Assembly: GCA_015494185.1 (NCBI GenBank)
Contig: WGBT01000140.1
Span: forward strand, 1-8,509
From: Hyphomicrobiales bacterium
Lineage (GTDB): Bacteria; Pseudomonadota; Alphaproteobacteria; Rhizobiales; S144-35
Length of the DNA stretch: 8,509 bases
Reading direction: 5' to 3'
Position numbers and translations under genes: made by a program
Notes under the pieces: model-generated
The model's database searches: none
What the model was told of the DNA's origin: nothing
What the model saw: the letters and a program-made list of their open reading frames with translations, nothing else
Shown: positions 1 to 6,157 of the stretch, piece after piece
Layout of the letters: each line of letters opens with the position of its first letter
Position numbering within the stretch: the first letter of the stretch is position 1

Positions 1-1
1 G

Positions 2-808
2 ATCTGGGAGAAGGAGACCGGCGCGGGGGATTTTTCTACGCCGGAACGGCGGGCGGCTTTGGAGGCGCAATTGCAAAAACGGCTGGCGCCAATTACCGAC
101 AGCTCGGTGCGGCATCATTATGAACGGGAAATCAAAGACCGGTTGTGGCGCTTATGGCGTGCCCAAACCTCTTATCGCCCGTCATTTCCTTCCCAAACGC
201 GCAAGCCTTTCGAGCGCCACCGGGAACGTGCCCCCGCCTCAAGCGCCATGGCAACGGCCCAAGCCGGGGCCGGTATTCGTGCGATGATGGCCCGGGATCA
301 TTTAAGGGTTTCCCCGCGCGAGGCGGCTATCATTTTGGTGTTGTGCGCCCAGCCCTGGTTGATGGATGATTTCGACGAGGCGATTGCCGCCCTGCCGTTC
401 AGCTCGCCTGCTCTGGCAGAATTGCGCGACACGTTGCTCGCCATTCATGCGCAACAGCTTGCCAATACTGATCCGGGTGATCAGCCTGCCCTCAGCCCGG
501 CGGAACTCCGCGCAGAATTGAAGGCCCGGGGCCATGGCAAGACTTTGCAAGCCATCGAAAAAGTGGCCCGCGGTCAAGAACACCGCTTACTGGCGGCTGA
601 GACGCCGCGGGAGCATATTCGTGCCTTCTGGCAGCAAATCACGGCGTTGCATCACCGCGCCTTCATCTTGAAGCAAGAGCTTGCCTTGGCCGAGCGGACA
701 GCCCTTGAAAATCCCACCGAAGCCAATCTGGCGATGCTCAATGCCATTCGTCAACAGCTTGAAGCCAATGAAAATCTTGCCGCGGGACTTGACGACATGG
801 TTGATTGA
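2..808 (+). CDS. dnaG: DNA primase DnaG, C-terminal part (5' end outside window)
   Basis: The open frame runs in from the window edge and ends at TGA 806-808, so 268 C-terminal residues are visible. DnaG makes the RNA primers for chromosome replication and docks on the DnaB helicase. The first residues read IWEKETGAGDFSTPERRAAL, a block typical of the end of the primase catalytic core in alphaproteobacteria. A proline- and arginine-rich linker follows at about visible residues 55-80. The C-terminal helicase-binding domain starts near residue 103 with SPREAAIILVLCAQPWL and is predicted to be helical to the end. The zinc-binding and TOPRIM domains lie upstream of the window. A TTG codon at 59 is internal and is not the start. 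Gene order dnaG then rpoD is the usual one in this class and supports the call. No intrinsic terminator is seen after the stop. Confidence 0.93.
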   Translation: MWEKETGAGDFSTPERRAALEAQLQKRLAPITDSSVRHHYEREIKDRLWRLWRAQTSYRPSFPSQTRKPFERHRERAPASSAMATAQAGAGIRAMMARDHLRVSPREAAIILVLCAQPWLMDDFDEAIAALPFSSPALAELRDTLLAIHAQQLANTDPGDQPALSPAELRAELKARGHGKTLQAIEKVARGQEHRLLAAETPREHIRAFWQQITALHHRAFILKQELALAERTALENPTEANLAMLNAIRQQLEANENLAAGLDDMVD

Positions 809-1531
809 GGCGCAACTTCTCCCTATTTGTACAAAGACTGTTGGAGAGTATGGGAATATGGGGGAATGGCCGTGATTTCGCCAAATTTCTTAATGAAGGG
901 GCAGGACCGAATAGCTGATCGTATGTTGATCCTCTCAATGTTGGGGGAGAAGGCGGAAAAAAGGTCTCATGAGCCCGTTTTATTCAGTCAAAGATGATAG
1001 TTTATGGGGCGAGCTTTAAGGTCAGGTTAACGCGAATCGCTCATAAATCATTGCGCATAGTGTCGAAATGAATGGCCCTACCTTATATTCACCATACTGT
1101 CCGGCGAAGACGAAATAGTCATGCTCTTGCTGCCCGTGAGAACCGTTCTTGACAAACGCGAAGAGAGTTGGCTTTCAAATGGTTTGAAGAAAAGGCAAGG
1201 CGTGTCGTCGGAAAGTGATGATTTGAGAAAGTGGAACACCCGGTCGGAGGCAATTCGTGCGGGCTGTTGTCGTTGCGGGAGATCGAGACAGCCAGCTTTC
1301 TGGCTTCAAGGCTCCGCGAACAGCCGCTCCAAATGTTTTACCGCCCAGCGGCTTGTGCGAATACCAAAAGTTGCCACTATTGGGCAGCAACACCGGGACC
1401 CAAGACAATTAAGACAAGAAGAGATGTTGGCCTGACGATATTGCAGTGACGGCGGCTCCTCAGGGGCCAGTTTCCGATATGTTGATGAACAAATGCAATA
1501 TCGGTAACAAACACGCGGAGACAGGATCCCG
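809..1531. other. Long non-coding spacer between dnaG and rpoD
   Basis: This 723-nt stretch has no convincing gene. Short frames exist on both strands in the second half (for example 1121-1435 +, 1175-1408 -), but they overlap one another, their translations look compositionally random, and none has a clear ribosome binding site. Visible structure: a perfect small hairpin GCCAG-CTTT-CTGGC at 1291-1304, a GTTGC/GCAAC pair at 1370-1391, a 7-mer AAGACAA repeated at 1402-1408 and 1411-1417, and the inverted repeats listed separately at 1436-1504. A TTGACA at 1149-1154 resembles a -35 box, but no good -10 lies 16-18 nt downstream. The rpoD promoter probably lies here but I cannot place it. Confidence 0.6.
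1436..1504 (+). repeat. Competing inverted repeats in the rpoD leader
   Basis: CGATATTGCA at 1436-1445 is perfectly complementary to TGCAATATCG at 1494-1503 (10 bp). CCGATAT at 1474-1480 is perfectly complementary to ATATCGG at 1498-1504 (7 bp). The two stems share the same 3' arm and cannot form together. Inside the longer stem a further small hairpin, GGCTCC-TCA-GGGGCC (1454-1468, one G-U pair), is possible. The 3' arm ends 27 nt before the rpoD ATG and leaves the putative ribosome binding site (AGGA, 1523-1526) just outside. The pairings are read directly from the sequence. A regulatory role is inference. Confidence 0.4.
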
Positions 1532-3502
1532 ATGGTCACAAAAACCACAGCACGTAAAGTCAAGGTCGAAGCTGGAGCAGCGGCCGAAGCCCCAGACAGC
1601 CCGGTGCTTGACCTTTCCAAGCAAGATGTCAAACGTTTCATCAAGAAAGCCAAAGAGCGCGGCTATGTCACCTATGATGAGCTAAACGAAGTTTTGCCCT
1701 CTGATCAAGTCTCTTCTGAAAATATCGAGGACATTATGTCGTTGCTGTCAGAAATGGGCATCAACGTCATTGATAGTGACGAGGTGGAAGAGCAGGAAGA
1801 ATCGGTTGACAGCAAAAAACCTGCTGTGGTTGGCAACAAGAGCCCGGCCAAGAAGGGGCGGTCAACTGATGTTGCGGATCGAACCGATGACCCGGTGCGC
1901 ATGTATCTGCGTGAGATGGGCGCTGTCGAATTGCTTTCCCGTGAAGGCGAGATCGCCATTGCCAAACGCATCGAGGCGGGGCGTGAGGCGATGATTGCGG
2001 GGCTTTGTGAAAGCCCGCTGACCTTTCAGGCGGTCATCATCTGGCATGATGAATTGATGGAAGGTAAAATTCTGCTCCGCGACATCATCGATCTGGAGGC
2101 CACCTATGCGGGGCCGGATCAAGCGGGGGCGGAAGAGGAAGGTGTTGCCCAGGGAACGGAACAAGCTGGAGAGGCTTCCTCATCAAACGCTGAAGACAGC
2201 GCTGAAGCGGAAGACGACGATGATATCGACAATGTGATTTCGCTGGCTGCGATGGAAGCGGAGCTGAAACCGCAAGTCCTTGAAAAATTCGAATCCATTG
2301 CCAGCAACTACAAGAAACTGCGGAAATTGCAGGACCAACTGGTTGAGAAAAAGCGGCAAAACAAGACGCTGACGAGTGCTCAAGCCAAGAAATATGAGGC
2401 GCTCAAGAAAGCAATTGTCCGCGATGTCAAAAGCCTGTCCTTGTCCAATCCGCGGATCGAGTCGTTGGTTGAGCAGCTCTATTCGATCAATAAGCGGCTG
2501 ATCGGTTTTGAAGGGCGGCTGATGCGGCTGGCGGATTCTTATGGTATCAGCCGCGACGAATTTTTCAAAGAATATTATGGCCATGAGCTCGATACCGGCT
2601 GGTGTGACCGGGTTCGCAAGATCAACAAGAAGACCTGGGGCAAATTCATCGACAATGAACGGGATCTCATCGAAGAAATCCGTGGCGAGATTCATGCCCT
2701 GGCTTCTGAAACCGGATTGGAGATTGGCGAATTCCGCCGGATTGTCAAAATCGTCAAGAAAGGCGAGCGGGAAGCCCGGACGGCCAAGCGGGAAATGGTC
2801 GAAGCGAATTTGCGGCTGGTGATTTCTATCGCCAAGAAATATACCAATCGCGGCCTGCAATTCCTCGATTTGATCCAGGAAGGCAATATCGGGCTGATGA
2901 AGGCGGTCGATAAGTTTGAATATCGCCGTGGCTATAAGTTTTCCACCTATGCCACGTGGTGGATCCGTCAGGCCATCACCCGTTCGATTGCCGATCAGGC
3001 GCGCACTATCCGCATTCCCGTGCATATGATCGAGACCATCAACAAGATCGTGCGCACTTCCCGGCAGATGCTTCATGAGATTGGCCGCGAACCAACCCCG
3101 GAGGAGCTTGCGGCAAAGCTGTCCATGCCTTTGGAGAAAGTCCGCAAGGTGTTGAAAATCGCCAAAGAGCCGATTTCACTGGAAACCCCGATTGGCGATG
3201 AGGAAGACAGTCATCTTGGGGATTTCATCGAGGACAAGAACGCGATTTTGCCGATCGATGCGGCAATTCAACAAAATCTGCGTGAAACCACGACCCGCGT
3301 GTTGGCGTCCTTGACCCCGCGTGAAGAACGGGTGTTGCGGATGCGTTTTGGTATCGGCATGAACACGGATCACACGCTGGAAGAGGTGGGGCAGCAGTTT
3401 TCCGTGACCCGCGAACGGATTCGCCAGATCGAGGCCAAGGCCCTGCGCAAGCTCAAACACCCAAGCCGTTCACGAAAACTGCGCAGCTTCCTGGACAACT
3501 AA
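1532..3502 (+). CDS. rpoD: RNA polymerase primary sigma factor RpoD (sigma-70)
   Basis: The 656-residue protein is the housekeeping sigma subunit that gives RNA polymerase core its specificity for -35/-10 promoters. Region 1.1 spans about residues 25-85 and is followed by an acidic and lysine-rich linker. Region 1.2 starts at DPVRMYLREMGAVELLSREGE (about 120-140). A long non-conserved region (about 150-400) includes an acidic, alanine- and serine-rich low-complexity stretch at 196-233. Region 2 covers about 414-490, with core-binding NLRLVISIAKKYTNRGLQFLDLIQEGN-type sequence and the -10 recognition helix YATWWIRQAITR at 473-484. Region 3 follows to about 570, and region 4 carries the -35-binding helix-turn-helix TLEEVGQQFSVTRERIRQIE (615-634). 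Length fits alphaproteobacterial RpoD. ATG 1532 has AGGA 5 nt upstream and a GGAG at 1517-1520. No clear terminator follows. Confidence 0.98.
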   Translation: MVTKTTARKVKVEAGAAAEAPDSPVLDLSKQDVKRFIKKAKERGYVTYDELNEVLPSDQVSSENIEDIMSLLSEMGINVIDSDEVEEQEESVDSKKPAVVGNKSPAKKGRSTDVADRTDDPVRMYLREMGAVELLSREGEIAIAKRIEAGREAMIAGLCESPLTFQAVIIWHDELMEGKILLRDIIDLEATYAGPDQAGAEEEGVAQGTEQAGEASSSNAEDSAEAEDDDDIDNVISLAAMEAELKPQVLEKFESIASNYKKLRKLQDQLVEKKRQNKTLTSAQAKKYEALKKAIVRDVKSLSLSNPRIESLVEQLYSINKRLIGFEGRLMRLADSYGISRDEFFKEYYGHELDTGWCDRVRKINKKTWGKFIDNERDLIEEIRGEIHALASETGLEIGEFRRIVKIVKKGEREARTAKREMVEANLRLVISIAKKYTNRGLQFLDLIQEGNIGLMKAVDKFEYRRGYKFSTYATWWIRQAITRSIADQARTIRIPVHMIETINKIVRTSRQMLHEIGREPTPEELAAKLSMPLEKVRKVLKIAKEPISLETPIGDEEDSHLGDFIEDKNAILPIDAAIQQNLRETTTRVLASLTPREERVLRMRFGIGMNTDHTLEEVGQQFSVTRERIRQIEAKALRKLKHPSRSRKLRSFLDN

Positions 3503-3529
3503 TACCAACGGCCCCTGACCTTTCTTCGT

Positions 3530-3546
3530 ATACCGTTCAATTAACG
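3530..3546 (+). repeat. 17-bp dispersed repeat, copy 1
   Basis: ATACCGTTCAATTAACG, 27 nt after the rpoD stop codon. It matches copy 2 (3788-3804) at 16 of 17 positions in the same orientation. TTCG precedes both copies within a few bases. Confidence 0.5.
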
Positions 3547-3629
3547 CAAAAAGTTCAAAGGGATACGAGAAACGTCAGTGGTCGATGATAAATACCTCCG
3601 GTATAAGAAGTCTCTATATCAAGCCGTCT

Positions 3630-3690
3630 CCACCGCCTTTTTCCGCCCATCATCGATGATCATTGATGGTGGTGCGAAAATGGGCGGTGG
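3630..3690. repeat. Nested palindrome cluster with two alternative stems
   Basis: CCGCCCAT (3643-3650) pairs perfectly with ATGGGCGG (3680-3687). CCACCGCC (3630-3637) pairs perfectly with GGCGGTGG (3683-3690). Because 3683-3687 is shared, only one stem can form at a time. Inside lie an 18-nt near-palindrome CATCGATGATCATTGATG (3651-3668, one G-T) and an overlapping perfect 12-nt palindrome ATCATCGATGAT (3649-3660). No T-run follows on the + strand, so it does not look like an intrinsic terminator. It could stabilise the rpoD mRNA 3' end or act as a DNA site. Confidence 0.45.
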
Positions 3691-3787
3691 CTGTGGTCAT
3701 GATATCACAAGCCCCCCTGATCATTTCCTGCAATGGATGCCGCTTTTTCTATCAACTTCCTTCAACAGTCTGTGCTTTTGATTCGCA

Positions 3788-3804
3788 ATACCGTTCAATT
3801 GACG
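3788..3804 (+). repeat. 17-bp dispersed repeat, copy 2
   Basis: ATACCGTTCAATTGACG, differing from copy 1 (3530-3546) by a single A-to-G change. The two copies are 258 bp apart and bracket the palindrome cluster at 3630-3690. Function is unknown: they could be a protein-binding site or remnants of a dispersed intergenic repeat. Confidence 0.5.
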
Positions 3805-3893
3805 AAAGCTTTCCAAAAGATTAAGGAAGCTATCGGCGGTCAAGGGGAAAGGCCGCTGGAATTCATCCTTTCAACAGTTTTTCACATCACTTC

Positions 3894-3939
3894 TGATTAT
3901 TATTTGTTCAAATATTTTATTTTGACTAAAAAATAATCA
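3894..3939. repeat. AT-rich inverted repeat upstream of glnK
   Basis: TGATTATT (3894-3901) pairs perfectly with AATAATCA (3932-3939). After one A-A mismatch three more pairs form (3903-3905 with 3928-3930). The 22-nt interior is almost entirely A and T. The element sits about 90-130 bp upstream of the sigma-54-like site, a distance where enhancer or DNA-bending sites often lie. I found no good IHF or NtrC consensus in it, so its role is open. Confidence 0.35.
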
Positions 3940-4026
3940 CAATTGTCGAGAAAGCGCTTTTCCTCTCCCTGTCGCCCAGACCTCTTTTTTCTTTGTAAAC
4001 AATGGCTTAACTGATGGTGTCGAATC

Positions 4027-4041
4027 TGGCACAAGGCTTGA
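4027..4041 (+). promoter_or_regulatory. Candidate sigma-54 (-24/-12) promoter for glnK-amtB
   Basis: TGGCACAAGGCTTGA matches the sigma-54 consensus TGGCAC-N5-TTGC except that the -12 dinucleotide is GA instead of GC. The distance between the invariant GG and the -12 G is correct (10 nt). Transcription would start near 4053 and give a leader of about 130 nt. Nitrogen-regulated glnK-amtB operons are commonly driven by NtrC and sigma-54, so the context fits. The altered -12 base and the lack of a clear NtrC palindrome upstream keep this tentative. Confidence 0.4.
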
Positions 4042-4110
4042 AATAGTTTCGACGGCTGGGATCGTCTGGTAGGTGGTTCCACATAAACCAGGGTGGACGG
4101 GCGGTTGTTC

Positions 4111-4167
4111 GCTTAAAACCAGAGGCGAGCTTGGTGCGTTTTCGTGCTCTGGACGTCCCTTTTAAGC
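4111..4167 (+). promoter_or_regulatory. Bulged stem-loop in the glnK leader
   Basis: GCTTAAAA (4111-4118) pairs perfectly with TTTTAAGC (4160-4167), and the adjoining CCAGAG (4119-4124) pairs perfectly with CTCTGG (4147-4152). That makes 14 base pairs, interrupted only by a 7-nt bulge on the 3' side (4153-4159) and capped by a 22-nt loop. The stem ends 6 nt before the glnK Shine-Dalgarno GAGG (4174-4177). If transcription starts at the upstream sigma-54-like site, the whole structure lies in the mRNA. It lacks a terminal U-run and so is not an intrinsic terminator. Translation control, RNase processing or mRNA protection are possibilities. Confidence 0.5.
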
Positions 4168-4185
4168 AAGAACGAGGTAACAAAC

Positions 4186-4524
4186 ATGAAAATGGTGACG
4201 GCAATCATTAAGCCATTCAAGCTCGATGAAGTGCGCGAAGCACTGACGGCTGTGGGCGTGGAAGGCATCACGGTAACGGAAGTCAAGGGCTATGGCCGGC
4301 AAAAGGGCCATACGGAAATTTACCGCGGCGCTGAATACGCCGTCAGCTTTCTGCCCAAAATAAAAATCGAAACCGTTGTGCCGGCTGAAAACGCCGACAA
4401 AGTGGTTGCCACCATTGCCGAGGTCGCCAAAACTGGCCAAATCGGTGATGGCAAGGTCTTCGTCACCACGGTCGAAAAGAGCATGCGCATCCGTACCGGT
4501 GAAACCGACGCTGCGGCGCTGTAA
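4186..4524 (+). CDS. glnK: PII nitrogen regulatory protein GlnK
   Basis: The 112-residue PII-family trimer subunit senses 2-oxoglutarate and ATP/ADP and reports nitrogen status. Its T-loop (about 36-55) carries the PII signature YRGAEY (46-51), with the uridylylation target Tyr51 and with Arg47, the residue that plugs the AmtB pore in known complexes. Gln39 and Lys58, used in 2-oxoglutarate/ATP binding, are present. The second signature TGQIGDGKVFV (83-93, Lys90) and RIRTGE (101-106) complete the nucleotide site. An in-frame GTG at 4144 exists, but family length and GAGG 8 nt before ATG 4186 fix the start here. The gene is followed after 68 nt by amtB, which identifies it as the GlnK/GlnJ type rather than glnA-linked GlnB. 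It is expected to be modified by GlnD and to block AmtB when ammonium rises. Confidence 0.95.
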   Translation: MKMVTAIIKPFKLDEVREALTAVGVEGITVTEVKGYGRQKGHTEIYRGAEYAVSFLPKIKIETVVPAENADKVVATIAEVAKTGQIGDGKVFVTTVEKSMRIRTGETDAAAL

Positions 4525-4592
4525 CAGTGGACCATCATAATTCTTTGAAGGTCTTAAGGGGAAGTTCGTAAACCAAAACTTGAGGGGAAAGA

Positions 4593-5951
4593 ATGAAACT
4601 CTCGCATTATTTTTATTCCGCCGTCGCCGCGATGGTGACTTTGACGGCTTTTGCTGAGCCGAGTATGGCGCAAGGCGCCTCTGGCGGTGTTCCCAAGGAA
4701 TCTGCCTATGTTTTCAACACTTTGCTGTTTCTGATCGGCGGCTTTTTGGTGATGTGGATGGCCGCAGGCTTTGCCATGTTGGAAGCGGGCATGGTGCGCA
4801 CCAAAAATGTTGCGATGCAGTGCACCAAAAACATCGCTCTTTATTCGATTGCCGGACTGATGTTTTGGGTGGTCGGCTATAACCTGATGTATGAGGGTGT
4901 CAATGGCGGCTTTTTGGGGTCCTTCACACCGAAATCTATTCCCGATCCCGCCAAAGATGCCGGGGATTATGCGGCTGCCTCTGACTGGTTCTTTCAGATG
5001 GTGTTCTGCGCCACCACGGCTTCCATTGTCTCTGGAACACTTGCTGAACGCATCAAGCTCTGGCCGTTTTTGATCTTTGTCGCCATTCTCACCGGCATCA
5101 TCTATCCCATTCAAGGCGCTTGGAAATGGGGGGCCGGCTGGCTGGCTTCTGGCGCTGATACCAGCTGGATCAAGTCTGTTGCGGGTGCTGAGTTCCAGGA
5201 TTTCGCAGGCTCGACAATCGTGCATTCAGTCGGCGGGTGGGCGGCCCTTGTCGGGGCGATCATCCTTGGGGCGCGGGCTGGCAAATATGGCCCGGATGGT
5301 CAGATCAACGCTATTCCGGGCTCTTCCATGCCCTTGGCGACACTTGGGACCTTCATCCTGTGGCTCGGCTGGTTTGGTTTCAATGGCGGTTCGCAACTGG
5401 CTTTAGGTTCTTTGGCCGATGCCTCTTCGGTTTCCCGGATCTTCATGAACACCAATCTTGCCGCTGCCTCGGGCGTGATCGTCGCCATGATCCTGACGCA
5501 GATTTTCTATGGCAAGATCGATCTTACCTTTGCGCTTAACGGGGCGCTTGCCGGTCTGGTTTCGATTACCGCCGAACCGCTTACCCCGTCACCGCTTTGG
5601 GCGATTATCATTGGCGGTGTTGGCGGCGCGATCGTAGTTTTTGCGGTGCCCATGCTTGACAAGATGCGGATCGATGATGTGGTCGGGGCAATCCCGGTTC
5701 ACTTGTTTGCAGGCATCTGGGGAACGCTTGCCGTACCGTTGACCAACAGCGATGCAAGCTTCCTGGCGCAGATCATCGGGATTGGTGCGATTGGCATCTT
5801 CGTGATTGTCACCAGCCTGATTGTCTGGGGCGTGCTTGCTGTTACCATCGGGCTGCGGCCAACGCCAGAAGAAGAGGCTGCAGGTCTTGACCAGGCGGAA
5901 ATTGGCCTTGAAGCCTATCCGGAATTCGGCCAGGGCAGCCAGCGGGTCTAG
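4593..5951 (+). CDS. amtB: Ammonium transporter AmtB
   Basis: The 452-residue inner-membrane channel of the Amt/MEP/Rh family conducts ammonium, normally as a trimer with 11 helices per subunit. The N-terminus looks like a signal peptide (hydrophobic 8-21, possible cleavage after SMA at 26), as in other bacterial AmtBs. The signature around DFAGSTIVHSVGGWAALVGA (203-222) contains Asp203 and the first pore histidine His211. The second, His370, lies in DDVVGAIPVHLFAGIWG. F138 and W179 match the expected gate and recruitment-site aromatics. The cytoplasmic tail after residue 421 (RPTPEEEAAGLDQAEIGLEAYPEF) is the GlnK-docking tail. The start has AGGGG at 4583-4587. A similar GGGGAA sequence sits about 26 nt further upstream. 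The gene is co-transcribed with glnK in all likelihood and ends before a strong terminator. Confidence 0.97.
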   Translation: MKLSHYFYSAVAAMVTLTAFAEPSMAQGASGGVPKESAYVFNTLLFLIGGFLVMWMAAGFAMLEAGMVRTKNVAMQCTKNIALYSIAGLMFWVVGYNLMYEGVNGGFLGSFTPKSIPDPAKDAGDYAAASDWFFQMVFCATTASIVSGTLAERIKLWPFLIFVAILTGIIYPIQGAWKWGAGWLASGADTSWIKSVAGAEFQDFAGSTIVHSVGGWAALVGAIILGARAGKYGPDGQINAIPGSSMPLATLGTFILWLGWFGFNGGSQLALGSLADASSVSRIFMNTNLAAASGVIVAMILTQIFYGKIDLTFALNGALAGLVSITAEPLTPSPLWAIIIGGVGGAIVVFAVPMLDKMRIDDVVGAIPVHLFAGIWGTLAVPLTNSDASFLAQIIGIGAIGIFVIVTSLIVWGVLAVTIGLRPTPEEEAAGLDQAEIGLEAYPEFGQGSQRV

Positions 5952-6010
5952 AACCTTGAGCGACACAATACTGAAATCGTAAAAGGTTTTGCTTTCAATT
6001 TCATGGTTTA

Positions 6011-6045
6011 GGGAACCAGAGCTTTTCCACTCTGGTTCCCTTTTC
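6011..6045 (+). terminator. Rho-independent terminator of glnK-amtB
   Basis: GGGAACCAGAG (6011-6021) and CTCTGGTTCCC (6030-6040) form a perfect 11-bp stem with an 8-nt loop, followed directly by TTTTCGTT. It sits 60 nt after the amtB stop and should end the operon. Confidence 0.92.
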
Positions 6046-6157
6046 GTTGGTGCCAATTATGAGTAAAGGAAGGTCAAATTATTTTGATTTCTATTTCTAT
6101 GTGAATTGTCTTATTAATAAAGCCCAATTTTTTCTGAAAACCTAGATCAATAATTTG

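Larger units (their letters stand above)
3503..4185. other. Spacer between rpoD and glnK with several repeats
   Basis: This 683-nt stretch holds no supported gene. Frames at 3578-3781 and 3733-3936 (67 residues each) overlap, lack family resemblance and lack a good ribosome binding site. The spacer is structurally rich: a 17-bp near-identical repeat pair (3530-3546 and 3788-3804), a nested palindrome cluster (3630-3690), an AT-rich inverted repeat (3894-3939), a 10-bp palindrome AAAGCGCTTT (3951-3960), a sigma-54-like element (4027-4041), a TGGTT/AACCA pair (4074-4090), and a bulged stem next to glnK (4111-4167). These are described in their own entries where they seem meaningful. The length leaves room for a small RNA, but I see no promoter-plus-terminator pair that would define one. 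Confidence 0.6.

Noticed and set aside
1149..1177. TTGACA resembling a -35 box in the rpoD upstream region
   Set aside because: At 17-18 nt spacing the -10 positions read CTTTCA or TTTCAA, at most three of six consensus bases. It is too weak to call a promoter.
1121..1435. 104-residue open frame upstream of rpoD
   Set aside because: It overlaps other open frames on both strands, the translation has no recognisable motif or sensible composition, and there is no ribosome binding site.
2183..3076. 297-residue open frame on the minus strand opposite rpoD
   Set aside because: It is a long antisense shadow of the rpoD reading frame, without its own motifs. The + strand frame is an unmistakable sigma factor.
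3578..3936. Two overlapping 67-residue frames between rpoD and glnK
   Set aside because: Neither has a convincing ribosome binding site or family resemblance, and they run through the repeats and palindromes of the spacer.
4151..4158. GGACGTCC palindrome near the glnK start as an operator
   Set aside because: An 8-bp palindrome alone is not informative, and most of it falls in the bulge of the larger stem-loop.
4144..4185. 14-residue N-terminal extension of glnK from an upstream GTG
   Set aside because: PII proteins start at the MKMVTAIIKPFK block. The proper Shine-Dalgarno GAGG lies inside the extension, and the extension overlaps the leader stem.
5952..5988. AACCTT/AAGGTT inverted repeat after amtB
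   Set aside because: Six base pairs with a 25-nt loop is weak, and the strong terminator 23 nt downstream explains transcription end.
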